The position numbers and the translations under genes were made by a program. Below are positions 42,831-51,033 of a DNA stretch of 64,000 nucleotides, in pieces. Below the pieces are notes generated by a model. That model did not search any database. It worked only from the letters and a program-made list of their open reading frames with translations, and was not told where the DNA came from. Each line of letters starts with the position of its first letter. The stretch's first letter is position 1. The stretch is from the NCBI RefSeq assembly GCF_000830005.1, contig NZ_CP010407.1, forward strand, positions 2,027,001 to 2,091,000, given 5' to 3'. The stretch comes from Streptomyces vietnamensis. GTDB taxonomy: Bacteria; Actinomycetota; Actinomycetes; Streptomycetales; Streptomycetaceae.

Positions 42831-44300
42831 TCAGTCCCGCTCCACGTCCACCGTCGTGAGCGAGGCGTACCGCTCCGGGTCCGTGCGCCGGATGCGGAGG
42901 GCCACGAACAGACCGGCCGCCAGGACCACGGGCAGCGGCACCAGGAGGGCCGTGTTCACGGCGCCGGTGCGGCCGGTGAGCAGGTCGAAGTGGACCACGG
43001 CGAGCGCGGTGAGCAGGGCGAGGCCGGCGCAGGAGACCAGCGGCGCCCAGACGACCCGGGCGGCCGAGAGGCCCATCCGGTCGCGCCGGAAGTAGGCCCA
43101 GACGGCGAGGGCGGCGAGGGCCTGCATGCCCATGATGCCGAGGACGCCGACGCTGTTGGTCCACAGGAAGACCTCGCCGTACGGGTCGGCGGCGAGCAGC
43201 GCCCCGGCGAGGACGATGACCAGGTTGAAGCCGGTCTGGGCGATGACGGCGCCGCCGGGCGAGCCGTGCTTCCCGGAGACCGTGCCGAGGCGGCGGGGCA
43301 GCAGGCCCTCGCGGCCGAGGGCGTACAGGTAGCGGGCTCCGGCGTTGTGGAAGGCGAGCGTGGCGGCGAAGGCGCTGACGATGATGAGCCCGTGCATGGC
43401 GTCCGCCAGCCACGCGCCCGCGTAGAGCTCGGCGGCCTTGAAGGTGAGCTCCGGTCCGTCGGCGGCGCGGGCGAGCTCCACGGACCTGTCGGTGCCGAAG
43501 GCGCCCATGATCAGCCAGCAGCCGAGGGAGTAGAAGACGGCGAGGAAGCCGATCGCGATGAAGGTCGCCCGGGGCACGGTCTTGCGGGGGTCGCGCACCT
43601 CCTCGGCGAAGATCGCGGTGGCCTCGAAGCCGGTGAAGGCGCCGATGACCAGGACGAACATGCCCGCAACGCCGCCGGCGGCGAGGGTGGAGGGGGCGAA
43701 GGAGGCGGTGTCGAGGGCGGCGGTGCCGCGCTCGCCGAGGATGCCGCCGTCCATGACGACGAGCGAGAGGACCTCCAGGACCAGGGCGACGCCGAGGACC
43801 TTGGCGCTGAGCGTGACCTTCAGCCAGCCGAGCACGCCGACGGCGAGGACGCAGAGCCCGGAGAGCAGCCACCAGGGCACGTCGGTGCCGGTGGCGTCCC
43901 GTACGGATCCGGCGGCGAAGTAGCCGAAGGCTGCGGCGACGCCGGGGGTGACGAGGTTGTACGAGACGACGGCGACGTAGGCGGTGCCGACGCCGAGGGT
44001 GCGGCCGAGGCCGCGGGCGACGTACGCGTAGAAGGCCCCCGCGTTGCGGACGTGCAGGCTCATCGCGGTGAACCCGGCGGCGAAGAGGGCGAGCAGGACG
44101 CCGGAGACGAGGTAGGCGAGCGGGGCGCCGGGGCCGCCGATGCCGATGGCGAAGGGGGCGACGCCGGCGAGGACGGTGAGCGGCGCGGCGGCGGCCACGA
44201 CGAAGAAGACGAGGTCGAAGGTGCCGATGCGGCCGGCGGCGAGCTTCCCCGCCGCCTCCGGGGTCTTCGGAGCCGTACGGGAGGTGGCGTCGGTGGTCAC
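42831..44300 (-). CDS. APC-superfamily permease
   Basis: A 489-residue transporter with 12 or more membrane helices. The start region GTFDLVFFVVAAAAPLTVLAGVAPFAIGIGG is typical of amino acid-polyamine-organocation permeases, as is GAFTGFEATAIFAEEVRDPRKTVPRA. GTG 44300 overlaps the stop of the upstream amidohydrolase gene (GTGA). The pair probably imports and deaminates the same compound. A nucleobase, amine or amino acid is plausible. Confidence 0.9.
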   Translation of the reverse strand: MTTDATSRTAPKTPEAAGKLAAGRIGTFDLVFFVVAAAAPLTVLAGVAPFAIGIGGPGAPLAYLVSGVLLALFAAGFTAMSLHVRNAGAFYAYVARGLGRTLGVGTAYVAVVSYNLVTPGVAAAFGYFAAGSVRDATGTDVPWWLLSGLCVLAVGVLGWLKVTLSAKVLGVALVLEVLSLVVMDGGILGERGTAALDTASFAPSTLAAGGVAGMFVLVIGAFTGFEATAIFAEEVRDPRKTVPRATFIAIGFLAVFYSLGCWLIMGAFGTDRSVELARAADGPELTFKAAELYAGAWLADAMHGLIIVSAFAATLAFHNAGARYLYALGREGLLPRRLGTVSGKHGSPGGAVIAQTGFNLVIVLAGALLAADPYGEVFLWTNSVGVLGIMGMQALAALAVWAYFRRDRMGLSAARVVWAPLVSCAGLALLTALAVVHFDLLTGRTGAVNTALLVPLPVVLAAGLFVALRIRRTDPERYASLTTVDVERD

Positions 44301-45574
44301 GCGGCTCCTCCGGCGGACGGGACGGCGGACGGAACGACGGACGGGACGGCGGACGGGACGAGCGCCGGGTAGGTGTCGTCGGCGAAGGGGCCGACGACCT
44401 TTCCGGCGTGCAGCACGAGCAGTCTGCGGGGGTGGGCGGCGACGGCCTCGGGGACGGATCCTGCGGCGACCGCGACGAGGTCGGCGCGGGCGCCGGGGGC
44501 GATGCCGTAGTCGGTGAGGCCGAGCGCGGCGGCGGCCTCGCCCGTGACGAGGGAGGCGGCGACGGACAGTTCGGGGTCGGTCATGAGCCCGGTCCTGAGG
44601 CCGATGATCGTGGCGCGTTCGAGCATGTCGGCGGTGCCGTAGGGCCACCAGGTGTCGCGGATGTTGTCGGAGCCCGCGAAGACCCGGACGCCGTGCTCGC
44701 GCAGCCGGAGGACGGGCGGCACGGGGCCGCTCGGGCCGTTGGTCATGATCGCGACCCCGGCGGCGGCGAGGGCGGTGGCGGTGCGGTCGAGTTCGGCGTC
44801 GTCGACGGCGCCGAGGGCGTAGGCGTGGCTGACGGCGACCTTGCCGCCGAGGCCGAGGGCGGCGGTGCGGGCGGCGATGTCCCGCAGCTGGGCGGTGCCG
44901 GTCTCGCCGCCGTCGTGGAGGTGCAGGTCGATGCCCTTGCCGTGGCGCTCGGCGAGGCCGAAGACGATGTCGAGCTGCCCGTCGGGGTCGCCGTCGAAGC
45001 CCACGGGGTCGAGGCCGCCGACGAGATCGGCGCCGTCGGCGAGGGCGGCGTCGAGGAGGTCGGCGACGCCGGGCGCGGCGACGACCCCGGACTGCGGGAA
45101 GGCGACGAGCTGGATGCCGAGCCGGTCGCGGAACTTCTCGCGGACGTCGAGGAGGGCGTGCAGGTGGTCGAGGCCGGTGTCGGGGTCGACGTCGACGTGG
45201 GAGCGGACGTGTCCGGTGCCGAGGGAGACCATCCGGCGGGCGAGGGCGGCGGCCCGTTCGGCGACGGGCACCTCCTCGGTGTGGCGGGACTCGCGCTCGG
45301 CCTCGATCTGCTCCTGCAGGGTGACGGTGGCCCGGTGCGGGCGCCACGGGGCGCCGAGGAGGGTCTTGTCGAGGTGGGCGTGGCCGTCGACGAGGGCGGG
45401 CAGCAGCAGGGCGCCGCCGAGGTCGAGCGCGCCGGGCCGGGCGGGACGGCCCGGGACGTGCGGCTCGACGGTGCTCACCCTGCCGTCCGCCAGGTGGACG
45501 TCGGCGGTGCGGCCGTCGGGGAGGGTGGCCCCGAGGAGGGCGGTGGGCCTGGGCGGGGCGGAGGCCTCGCTCAT
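44297..45574 (-). CDS. CodA-like amidohydrolase (second copy)
   Basis: A 425-residue cytosine-deaminase-family enzyme: LVDGHAHLDKTLLGAP, DLHLHDGGETG, VSHAYALGA and the catalytic aspartate in FAGSDNIRDTWWP. It is only moderately similar to the 41.6-kb enzyme, so the two may act on related substrates. The last 20 residues are VPSAVPS-type repeats of low complexity. ATG 45574 follows GGAGA. It is the first gene of an operon with the APC permease and has a CTGGTAT-N5-ATACCAG operator upstream. Confidence 0.85.
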   Translation of the reverse strand: MSEASAPPRPTALLGATLPDGRTADVHLADGRVSTVEPHVPGRPARPGALDLGGALLLPALVDGHAHLDKTLLGAPWRPHRATVTLQEQIEAERESRHTEEVPVAERAAALARRMVSLGTGHVRSHVDVDPDTGLDHLHALLDVREKFRDRLGIQLVAFPQSGVVAAPGVADLLDAALADGADLVGGLDPVGFDGDPDGQLDIVFGLAERHGKGIDLHLHDGGETGTAQLRDIAARTAALGLGGKVAVSHAYALGAVDDAELDRTATALAAAGVAIMTNGPSGPVPPVLRLREHGVRVFAGSDNIRDTWWPYGTADMLERATIIGLRTGLMTDPELSVAASLVTGEAAAALGLTDYGIAPGARADLVAVAAGSVPEAVAAHPRRLLVLHAGKVVGPFADDTYPALVPSAVPSVVPSAVPSAGGAA

Positions 45575-45657
45575 GGTGTCTCCTTCGCGAAGGTATGTAC
45601 GAGTCGCAGGGGCGTGCGCCGGATCCCCCTGGTGACCGCGGCGCGGCGCAAAGGTAA

Positions 45658-45676
45658 CTGGTATACCGAATACCAG
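45658..45676. promoter_or_regulatory. GntR operator CTGGTAT-N5-ATACCAG
   Basis: A 19-bp inverted repeat (CTGGTATACCGAATACCAG) lies between the divergent amidohydrolase and GntR genes, 84 and 96 bases from the two starts. It contains the TGGTATACC core also seen at 41508. Confidence 0.8.
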
Positions 45677-45771
45677 GCAATGGCCTGGGGGCCCTCACTT
45701 CGGGACCTCCGTGAACCCGTCTGCGAAGATCGGGGAAGCAGCACCTCCCCCTCCCGACTGGAGCCCTCCCG

Positions 45772-46476
45772 ATGACCACCCCCCGCCCCGCCGCCCGCAG
45801 CACCGCCATCGGGGACACCCACCTGTCCCTGCGGGAGCGGGTGTACGTGGAGCTGCGCGAGCGGATCATCGAGGGCGACTACCCGGCGGGGCTGCGGCTC
45901 GTGGAGCGGGAGATCGCCGACGAGCTGCGGGTCTCCCGGGTGCCGGTGCGCGAGGCGATGCAGCGCCTGGAGTCGGAGGGCTTCCTCTCGGTGCAGCCGC
46001 GCCGGGGGTCGGTGGTGGCGGAGTTCGGCCCGGAGGACGCCGCGTACCTCTTCGACGTACGGGAGAACCTGGAGGGCCTGGCCGCGCGGCTCGCCGCCCG
46101 GCACGCGACCCCCGCCCCGTTGCGGGACCTGGAGCGGCTCCTGGCGCGGGCGAGGAGGGCGGCGGAGTCCGGGCGGCTGCGCGAGGCCGTCTCGCTCAAC
46201 GCCGACTTCCACCGCCGGATCGTCGAACTCTCCGGCAACCCGCTCCTGGTGGACCTGATGGCCCCGCTCGACTCCCGGCTGCGCCGCCTCTTCCGGCTCA
46301 CCTCGGCGCAGTCGGACGGCGAGCCGATGTGCGGGGCGCACGAGCGGCTCTACGAGGCGGTCCGCGACCACGACGAGGACGGCGCGGAGGCCCTGGCCCG
46401 CGCCCACGTCGCCGACACCCGCGCCTCGACGCTGCGGCTGCTCGCGGCGCTGCCGGACGCCTCCCGGGAGGCCTGA
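45772..46476 (+). CDS. GntR/FadR-family regulator
   Basis: A 234-residue regulator: winged HTH (RIIEGDYPAGLRLVEREIADELRVSRVPVREAMQRLESEGF, spanning residues ~34-75) and an FCD effector domain with metal-binding-type histidines (NADFHRRIVELSG, GAHERLYEAV, ARAHVADTRAS). ATG 45772 follows GAGCCC rather than a strong ribosome site. It is divergent from the CodA-like/permease operon and is its likely repressor. It converges on the KdgD gene through a tandem-repeat junction. Confidence 0.92.
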   Translation: MTTPRPAARSTAIGDTHLSLRERVYVELRERIIEGDYPAGLRLVEREIADELRVSRVPVREAMQRLESEGFLSVQPRRGSVVAEFGPEDAAYLFDVRENLEGLAARLAARHATPAPLRDLERLLARARRAAESGRLREAVSLNADFHRRIVELSGNPLLVDLMAPLDSRLRRLFRLTSAQSDGEPMCGAHERLYEAVRDHDEDGAEALARAHVADTRASTLRLLAALPDASREA

Positions 46477-46483
46477 CCCGCCC

Positions 46484-46582
46484 TCACGCGCGGCGCTGCT
46501 CCAGGAGGACCCGGTCTCACGCGCCGTACCGCTCCAGGAGGGCCCGGTCTCACGCGCCGTGCCGCTCCAGGAGGGCCCTGGC
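46484..46582 (-). repeat. Three tandem 33-bp copies of the kdgD-like 3' end
   Basis: TCACGCGC recurs at 46484, 46517 and 46550, exactly 33 bp (11 codons) apart. The copy at 46550 holds the real stop. Read on the minus strand the other two encode ALLERYGA-stop and VLLEQRRA-stop, echoing the native ALLERHGA-stop. Confidence 0.92.
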
Positions 46583-47458
46583 GCGCTCGACGAGCAGCAT
46601 GAGCGCGTCGACGTGCTCGGGCGCGGGCTCGCTCAGCGGGGGCCGCACTTCGCCCACGTCCAGACCGCCCCTCCGCACCGCGGCCTTGACGAGCGAGACG
46701 GCGTATCCCCGGCCCCGGGAGCGGAGTTCGACGAGCGGCCGGTAGAAGCCGTCGACGAGCAGGGCGACGGTGGCGTCGTCGCCGGAGGCGAGGGCCCGGT
46801 GGTGGGCGAGGGCGAGGTCGGGGGCGAAGCAGAAGACGGCGGAGGAGTAGCGGGTGACGCCGATGCCCCGGTAGGCGGCGGCGGTGAGTTCGGCGGTCGG
46901 CAGACCGTTGACGTAGAGCAGGTCGAGCCCCTCGGCGCGGACGGCGCTGACGATCCGCTGCATGAGGGCGAGGTCGCCGAGGCCGTCCTTGAGGCCGATG
47001 ACGCCGTCGGTGCGGGCGAGGGCGACGGCGGTGTCGGGGGTGAGGACCGCGTTGTCCCGCTGGTAGACGAGGACGTCGAGCGGGGTGGCGGCGGCGAGTT
47101 CGGCGTAGTGGCGGAGCAGTCCGGCCTGGTCGGGGACGACGAGGTACGGGGGCATGGCGAGGAGTCCGTCGGCGCCGGCCTCCTCGGCGAGGCGCGCGTA
47201 GCGGATCGCGAGGGCGGTGCCGTAGCCGGTGCCGGCGACGACGGGGACGCGTCCCGCGGTCTCCTCGACGGCGGCGGCGACGCAGTCGCGGAACTCCTCG
47301 GGGGTGAGGGCGTGGAACTCGCCGGTGCCGCAGCAGGCGAACACGGCCGCGGCGCCCGCGTCGACGCCGGCGCGGACATGGGCGCGGAAGGTGCCGAGGT
47401 CGACGGAGCCGTCGGGCGCGAAGGCGGTGACGGGGAAGAACAACAGGCCGTCGTACAT
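46550..47458 (-). CDS. KdgD-like dihydrodipicolinate synthase family aldolase/dehydratase
   Basis: A 302-residue (beta/alpha)8 enzyme of the DHDPS family. The Schiff-base lysine is Lys157 in IGLKDGLGDL; GTGEFHALTPEEF, in place of the usual GTTGE, and YQRDN are typical of the 5-dehydro-4-deoxyglucarate dehydratase branch. KdgD converts that acid to 2-oxoglutarate semialdehyde with loss of CO2 and water. ATG 47458 gives the usual start MYDGLLFFPVTAF; ATG 47470 is possible. It is divergent from uronate dehydrogenase, which supplies the same pathway. Confidence 0.85.
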   Translation of the reverse strand: MYDGLLFFPVTAFAPDGSVDLGTFRAHVRAGVDAGAAAVFACCGTGEFHALTPEEFRDCVAAAVEETAGRVPVVAGTGYGTALAIRYARLAEEAGADGLLAMPPYLVVPDQAGLLRHYAELAAATPLDVLVYQRDNAVLTPDTAVALARTDGVIGLKDGLGDLALMQRIVSAVRAEGLDLLYVNGLPTAELTAAAYRGIGVTRYSSAVFCFAPDLALAHHRALASGDDATVALLVDGFYRPLVELRSRGRGYAVSLVKAAVRRGGLDVGEVRPPLSEPAPEHVDALMLLVERARALLERHGA

Positions 47459-47511
47459 ACGTATGACCATCACCCACATACATGAACGCTGACCTTGCGC
47501 ACGCTAGAGCA

Positions 47512-47523
47512 GGCCGATCGGCC
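47512..47523. promoter_or_regulatory. 12-bp palindrome GGCCGATCGGCC in the kdgD/udh spacer
   Basis: A perfect palindrome about 54 bases from the KdgD start and 34 bases before the putative udh -35 box. It could be an operator, but GC-rich palindromes of this size also arise by chance. Confidence 0.35.
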
Positions 47524-47556
47524 GGTCAAGGCGATTGTGCCGTTCAGCCAAGGATC

Positions 47557-47586
47557 TTGACGCTCCGTCGGACGCCTTCCTAGCGT
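47557..47586 (+). promoter_or_regulatory. Promoter for the uronate dehydrogenase gene
   Basis: TTGACG (47557-47562), an 18-base spacer, then TAGCGT (47581-47586): a good vegetative-type promoter 58 bases before ATG 47644. Confidence 0.65.
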
Positions 47587-47643
47587 GTCCACGGATGTGA
47601 ATGCCGCTCAGGTGAACGCCACTCGACGGAGGAGACCCGCTCC

Positions 47644-48453
47644 ATGACCGCACCCCGCACCGTCCTGCTCACCGGCGCCGCCGGAGGCGTCGGCACGCTG
47701 ATGCGGGAGCTGCTGCCCCCGTACGGCTACGAGCTCCGCCTGCTGGACGTCAACCCCGTGCCGGGCGCTCCCGACGCGATCACCGCCGACCTCGCGGACC
47801 GCGCGGCGCTGCGCGAGGCGGTCCGGGGCGTCGACGCGATCGTGCACCTCGCGGGCATCTCCCTGGAGTCCGACTTCGAGAAGATCATGGCCGCCAACAT
47901 CGCCGGCCTCCACCACCTCTACGAGGCCGCCCGCGAGGAGGGCGTCCGGCGCGTGGTCTTCGCCTCCAGCAACCACGCGGTCGGCTTCACCCGGCGCCCG
48001 CGCGAGGGCGAGCCGCCGATCCCGGTCGACACCCCGCACCGCCCCGACACCTTCTACGGCCTCTCCAAGTGCTTCGGCGAGGACCTGGCCCAGCTCTACT
48101 GGGACCTGCACGGCATCGAGACCGTCTCCCTCCGCATCGGCTCCTGTTACCCGGAGCCCACCTCGGTACGGATGCTCTCGCTGTGGCTCAGCCCCGGCGA
48201 CTGCGCCCGCCTCCTGCACGCGGCGCTCACCGCCGAGGACGTGGCCCACACGGTCGTGTACGGCTCGTCCGCCAACACGCGCGCGTGGTGGGACCTCTCC
48301 ACGGCCAGGGCGCTCGGTTACGCGCCGGAGGACGACTCGGAGGCGTACGCGGAGAAGGTCCTCACCGAGCAGGGCCCCCTGGTGGAGGGCAGCGCCGACG
48401 ACCTCTACCTGGGCGGCCACTTCTGCGTGGACCCGCCCCGCTGGCCGCACTGA
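47644..48453 (+). CDS. NAD-dependent uronate dehydrogenase-like epimerase-fold enzyme
   Basis: A 269-residue short extended SDR. The Rossmann motif is TGAAGGVGTLM and the catalytic pair is in YGLSKCFGED, with the active-site stretch VFASSNHAVGFTRRP. That last block, plus the short length, is characteristic of uronate dehydrogenases, which oxidise D-glucuronate or D-galacturonate to the aldarolactone. ATG 47644 follows GGAGGAGA. With KdgD and the KGSADH-like enzyme it would give an oxidative uronate route. A general NAD-epimerase role is the alternative. Confidence 0.82.
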   Translation: MTAPRTVLLTGAAGGVGTLMRELLPPYGYELRLLDVNPVPGAPDAITADLADRAALREAVRGVDAIVHLAGISLESDFEKIMAANIAGLHHLYEAAREEGVRRVVFASSNHAVGFTRRPREGEPPIPVDTPHRPDTFYGLSKCFGEDLAQLYWDLHGIETVSLRIGSCYPEPTSVRMLSLWLSPGDCARLLHAALTAEDVAHTVVYGSSANTRAWWDLSTARALGYAPEDDSEAYAEKVLTEQGPLVEGSADDLYLGGHFCVDPPRWPH

Positions 48454-48657
48454 GCAGGACCGGACAGGGGTACGCAGGACCCGGCCGGACTGATACGGGG
48501 GAGCCGGCCGGGGCCCGGGCCTCGGTGCACCCTGGCGCACCTGACCCGCTCACCGTAGGCCCGGCCGAAGATCATCGCGAGCCGCGGAACGCGGCAGCTG
48601 TCCGGATTGCGCGACGGGTTGGTGCACAGGAGCACGCACCGGCGCACACGCCCGGGC

Positions 48658-49653
48658 TCAGCGCCCCGCGCGGAGCGTCCGGGACGGCGACTCGCCGAAC
48701 TTCTCCCGGTAGCGGGCCGCGAACCGGCCCTGGTGGGCGAAGCCCCAGCGCCAGGCCACCTCGCTCACGCTCACCTCGTCCGGCGCCGCCGCCCGCAGCT
48801 CCTCGCGGACCCGGTCGAGCCGGACCTCCCGCACGTACGCCATCGGCGACATCCCCACGTACTCCCGGAAGGACTCCTGGAGTCGGCGCACGCTCACCCG
48901 GGCCAGGGCCGCCAGTTCGGTGCTCGTGAACGGGTGCTCGGGGCGCTCCCGCACCGCGTCCATCGCGCGCTTGACCGGGGCCGGGCGCCGCGCCTCGCCC
49001 GGGTGGGCGAGCGCCTCGCGCCAGGGATGCTCGGCGGCCAGGAGCAGCCCGTTGAGCAGCGCCTCCTGCAGAGGTCTCGCGACCAGCTCGTGCGTGGCGA
49101 GCCCTTCCCCCGCGAGCGCCTCGGCGGCGACCTGGCGGGCGAAGCGCACCCAGCTCAGGCCGGGGCCGCGGGTGATGTCCAGGCGGGGCGCGAAGACGAG
49201 CGGCCCGCGCGGCGCCCGGCCCATCAGCTGTTCGAGGCGGTCGCGCAGTTCGGCCGCGCCGACCTTCACGGACAGGGTCCGGCAGTCCCCGCTCCAGCGG
49301 TCGAGGAAGGTGTCCCCCGCCGGGTCGAGGAGCAGCGCCTCGGTGGGGGTCGCGACGATCGTGGACCCGCCGCCCTGGCGCATCTCCATGGTCCCGCTCA
49401 GCGGCGCGTTGAGGTGGTACGCGCCGAGCTCGCCGAAGCTCATCCGGACGTCGGCCCCGCAGCTGAGGTCGCCTATGACCAGCGGCCCGAGCGCCACGGT
49501 GTCGAAGCGCGCCGCGAAGGGGCGCCGCTCCCGGTCGACGACGGCCATGCGGTTCGCGTAGTACCGCGCGTCGAGCTCCTCGCGCGCCTCGTCCACGTCC
49601 CCCGTCCGGAACGAGCTCCCACCCACGGCCTCCGCACCCCCCACAGCTCCCAT
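48658..49653 (-). CDS. AraC-family regulator
   Basis: A 331-residue regulator with an AraC_binding_2-type N-terminal domain and a C-terminal double HTH (AALARVSVRRLQESFREYVGMSP, AWRWGFAHQGRFAARYREKFGESP). ATG 49653. The upstream region contains an AT-rich patch, GAATATTCATTCG, unusual for this GC background, which may hold its promoter. Upstream lies a divergent TerD-domain gene; there is no obvious metabolic partner. Confidence 0.88.
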   Translation of the reverse strand: MGAVGGAEAVGGSSFRTGDVDEAREELDARYYANRMAVVDRERRPFAARFDTVALGPLVIGDLSCGADVRMSFGELGAYHLNAPLSGTMEMRQGGGSTIVATPTEALLLDPAGDTFLDRWSGDCRTLSVKVGAAELRDRLEQLMGRAPRGPLVFAPRLDITRGPGLSWVRFARQVAAEALAGEGLATHELVARPLQEALLNGLLLAAEHPWREALAHPGEARRPAPVKRAMDAVRERPEHPFTSTELAALARVSVRRLQESFREYVGMSPMAYVREVRLDRVREELRAAAPDEVSVSEVAWRWGFAHQGRFAARYREKFGESPSRTLRAGR

Positions 49654-49774
49654 GGACCGAAAGAATATTCATTCGACGGATCTGACCGGGAACGGCGGTA
49701 TGCGCGGCATGCCGGGGAGGCCGAACGGGTGCGGGTAAGGGAACGGCAAAGGGGGCCGGATCGTTACCCCTGGC

Positions 49775-51016
49775 ATGACCGCTATGACCCCCGGCTCGAA
49801 CCTCCCTCTCACCGCCGCGCGCGTGGCGGTGGACGTGGCCGCCCCCGTGCGGCTCGACGTCTCGGGCCTGCTGCTCGGCGCCAACGGCAAGGTCCGCTCG
49901 GACGACGACTTCATCTTCTACAACCAGCCGACCGGGCCCGGTGTCACCTACCGCTCCGGCGGCGGGGCCGCGCCCGACGCGATCCTGGTGGACACCGGCG
50001 CCCTCCCCGCCGGCATCGAGAGGATCGTCGTCACCGCGAGTCCGGACGCCGCCGGCCAGACCTTCCAGGGCATCGAGCCCACGGCCACCATCCGGAACGC
50101 GGACGACGGCACCGTGATCGCCACGTTCACGCCGCCGCAGCTGGCCACGGAGACGGCGCTCGTGGTCGTCGAGATCTATCTGCGCAACGGCGCGTGGAAG
50201 GCCCGCGCGGTGGGCCAGGGGTACGCGAACGGGCTCGCCGGCATCGCGACCGACTTCGGCATCTCGGTGGACGACGAGCCCGCCGCCACCCCGGCCCCCG
50301 TCGCCCCGCCGGTGCCGGTCGCCCCGCCGGTGCCGCCCGCACCGCCCGCGCCGCCCGTCGCCCCGGTGGACCCGCGCATCGCGGCCCCGGTGCCCCCGGC
50401 CCCGGCCGCTCCCCCGGCCGCCGCCCCCGCCTCCACGGGCAAGATCAACCTCGACAAGGGCCGGGTCAGCCTCCAGAAGAACCAGACGGTGTCCCTGGTC
50501 AAGGGCGGCCGCCCGCTACTCTCCCAGGTCAAGATGGGCCTCGGCTGGGAGCCCGCCTACCGGGGCAAGGACATCGACCTGGACGCCTCCGTCATCGCGT
50601 ACGGCCCGCAGCGCAACCACCTGGACAGCTGCTACTTCGGCAAGCTGTCCATCCTGAACGGCTCGATCAAGCACTCCGGCGACAACCTCACGGGCGAGGG
50701 CGCGGGCGACGACGAGGTGATCGTCGTCGACCTCGGCCGCCTCCCCGCCGACGCCACCGGCCTGGTCTTCACGGTCAACTCCTTCTCCGGCCAGAAGTTC
50801 ACCGAGGTCGCCAAGGCCTACTGCCGGCTGATCGACGCGGCGACGGGCGAGGAGCTGGTCCGCTTCGACCTCACCTCCGCCGAGCCGCAGACCGGCGTGA
50901 TGATGGCCAAGCTGATCAAGCAGTTCTCCGGCGAGTGGGAGATGACGGCGATGGGCGAGTTCGTGAAGTCGCGGACCGTCCGGGGCATGGTGAAGCCGGC
51001 CGCCCAGGCGCTCTGA
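49775..51016 (+). CDS. Double TerD-domain protein
   Basis: A 413-residue protein with two TerD/calcium-binding-type domains (residues ~1-170 and ~225-413) joined by a Pro/Ala-rich linker (APVAPPVPVAPPVP-type). The second domain has KINLDKGRVSLQKNQTVSLVK and DASVIAYGPQRNHLDSCYFG. TerD proteins are linked to tellurite and stress responses and to Ca2+ binding. ATG 49775, with a second ATG three codons on. No other ter genes lie nearby. It converges on acdS. Confidence 0.88.
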   Translation: MTAMTPGSNLPLTAARVAVDVAAPVRLDVSGLLLGANGKVRSDDDFIFYNQPTGPGVTYRSGGGAAPDAILVDTGALPAGIERIVVTASPDAAGQTFQGIEPTATIRNADDGTVIATFTPPQLATETALVVVEIYLRNGAWKARAVGQGYANGLAGIATDFGISVDDEPAATPAPVAPPVPVAPPVPPAPPAPPVAPVDPRIAAPVPPAPAAPPAAAPASTGKINLDKGRVSLQKNQTVSLVKGGRPLLSQVKMGLGWEPAYRGKDIDLDASVIAYGPQRNHLDSCYFGKLSILNGSIKHSGDNLTGEGAGDDEVIVVDLGRLPADATGLVFTVNSFSGQKFTEVAKAYCRLIDAATGEELVRFDLTSAEPQTGVMMAKLIKQFSGEWEMTAMGEFVKSRTVRGMVKPAAQAL

Positions 51017-51033
51017 GCGGCCGGGCCCCCGGA

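Noticed and set aside
48454..48657. Small gene in the 204-bp spacer after udh
   Set aside because: Short open frames exist, but none has a ribosome site or coding bias.
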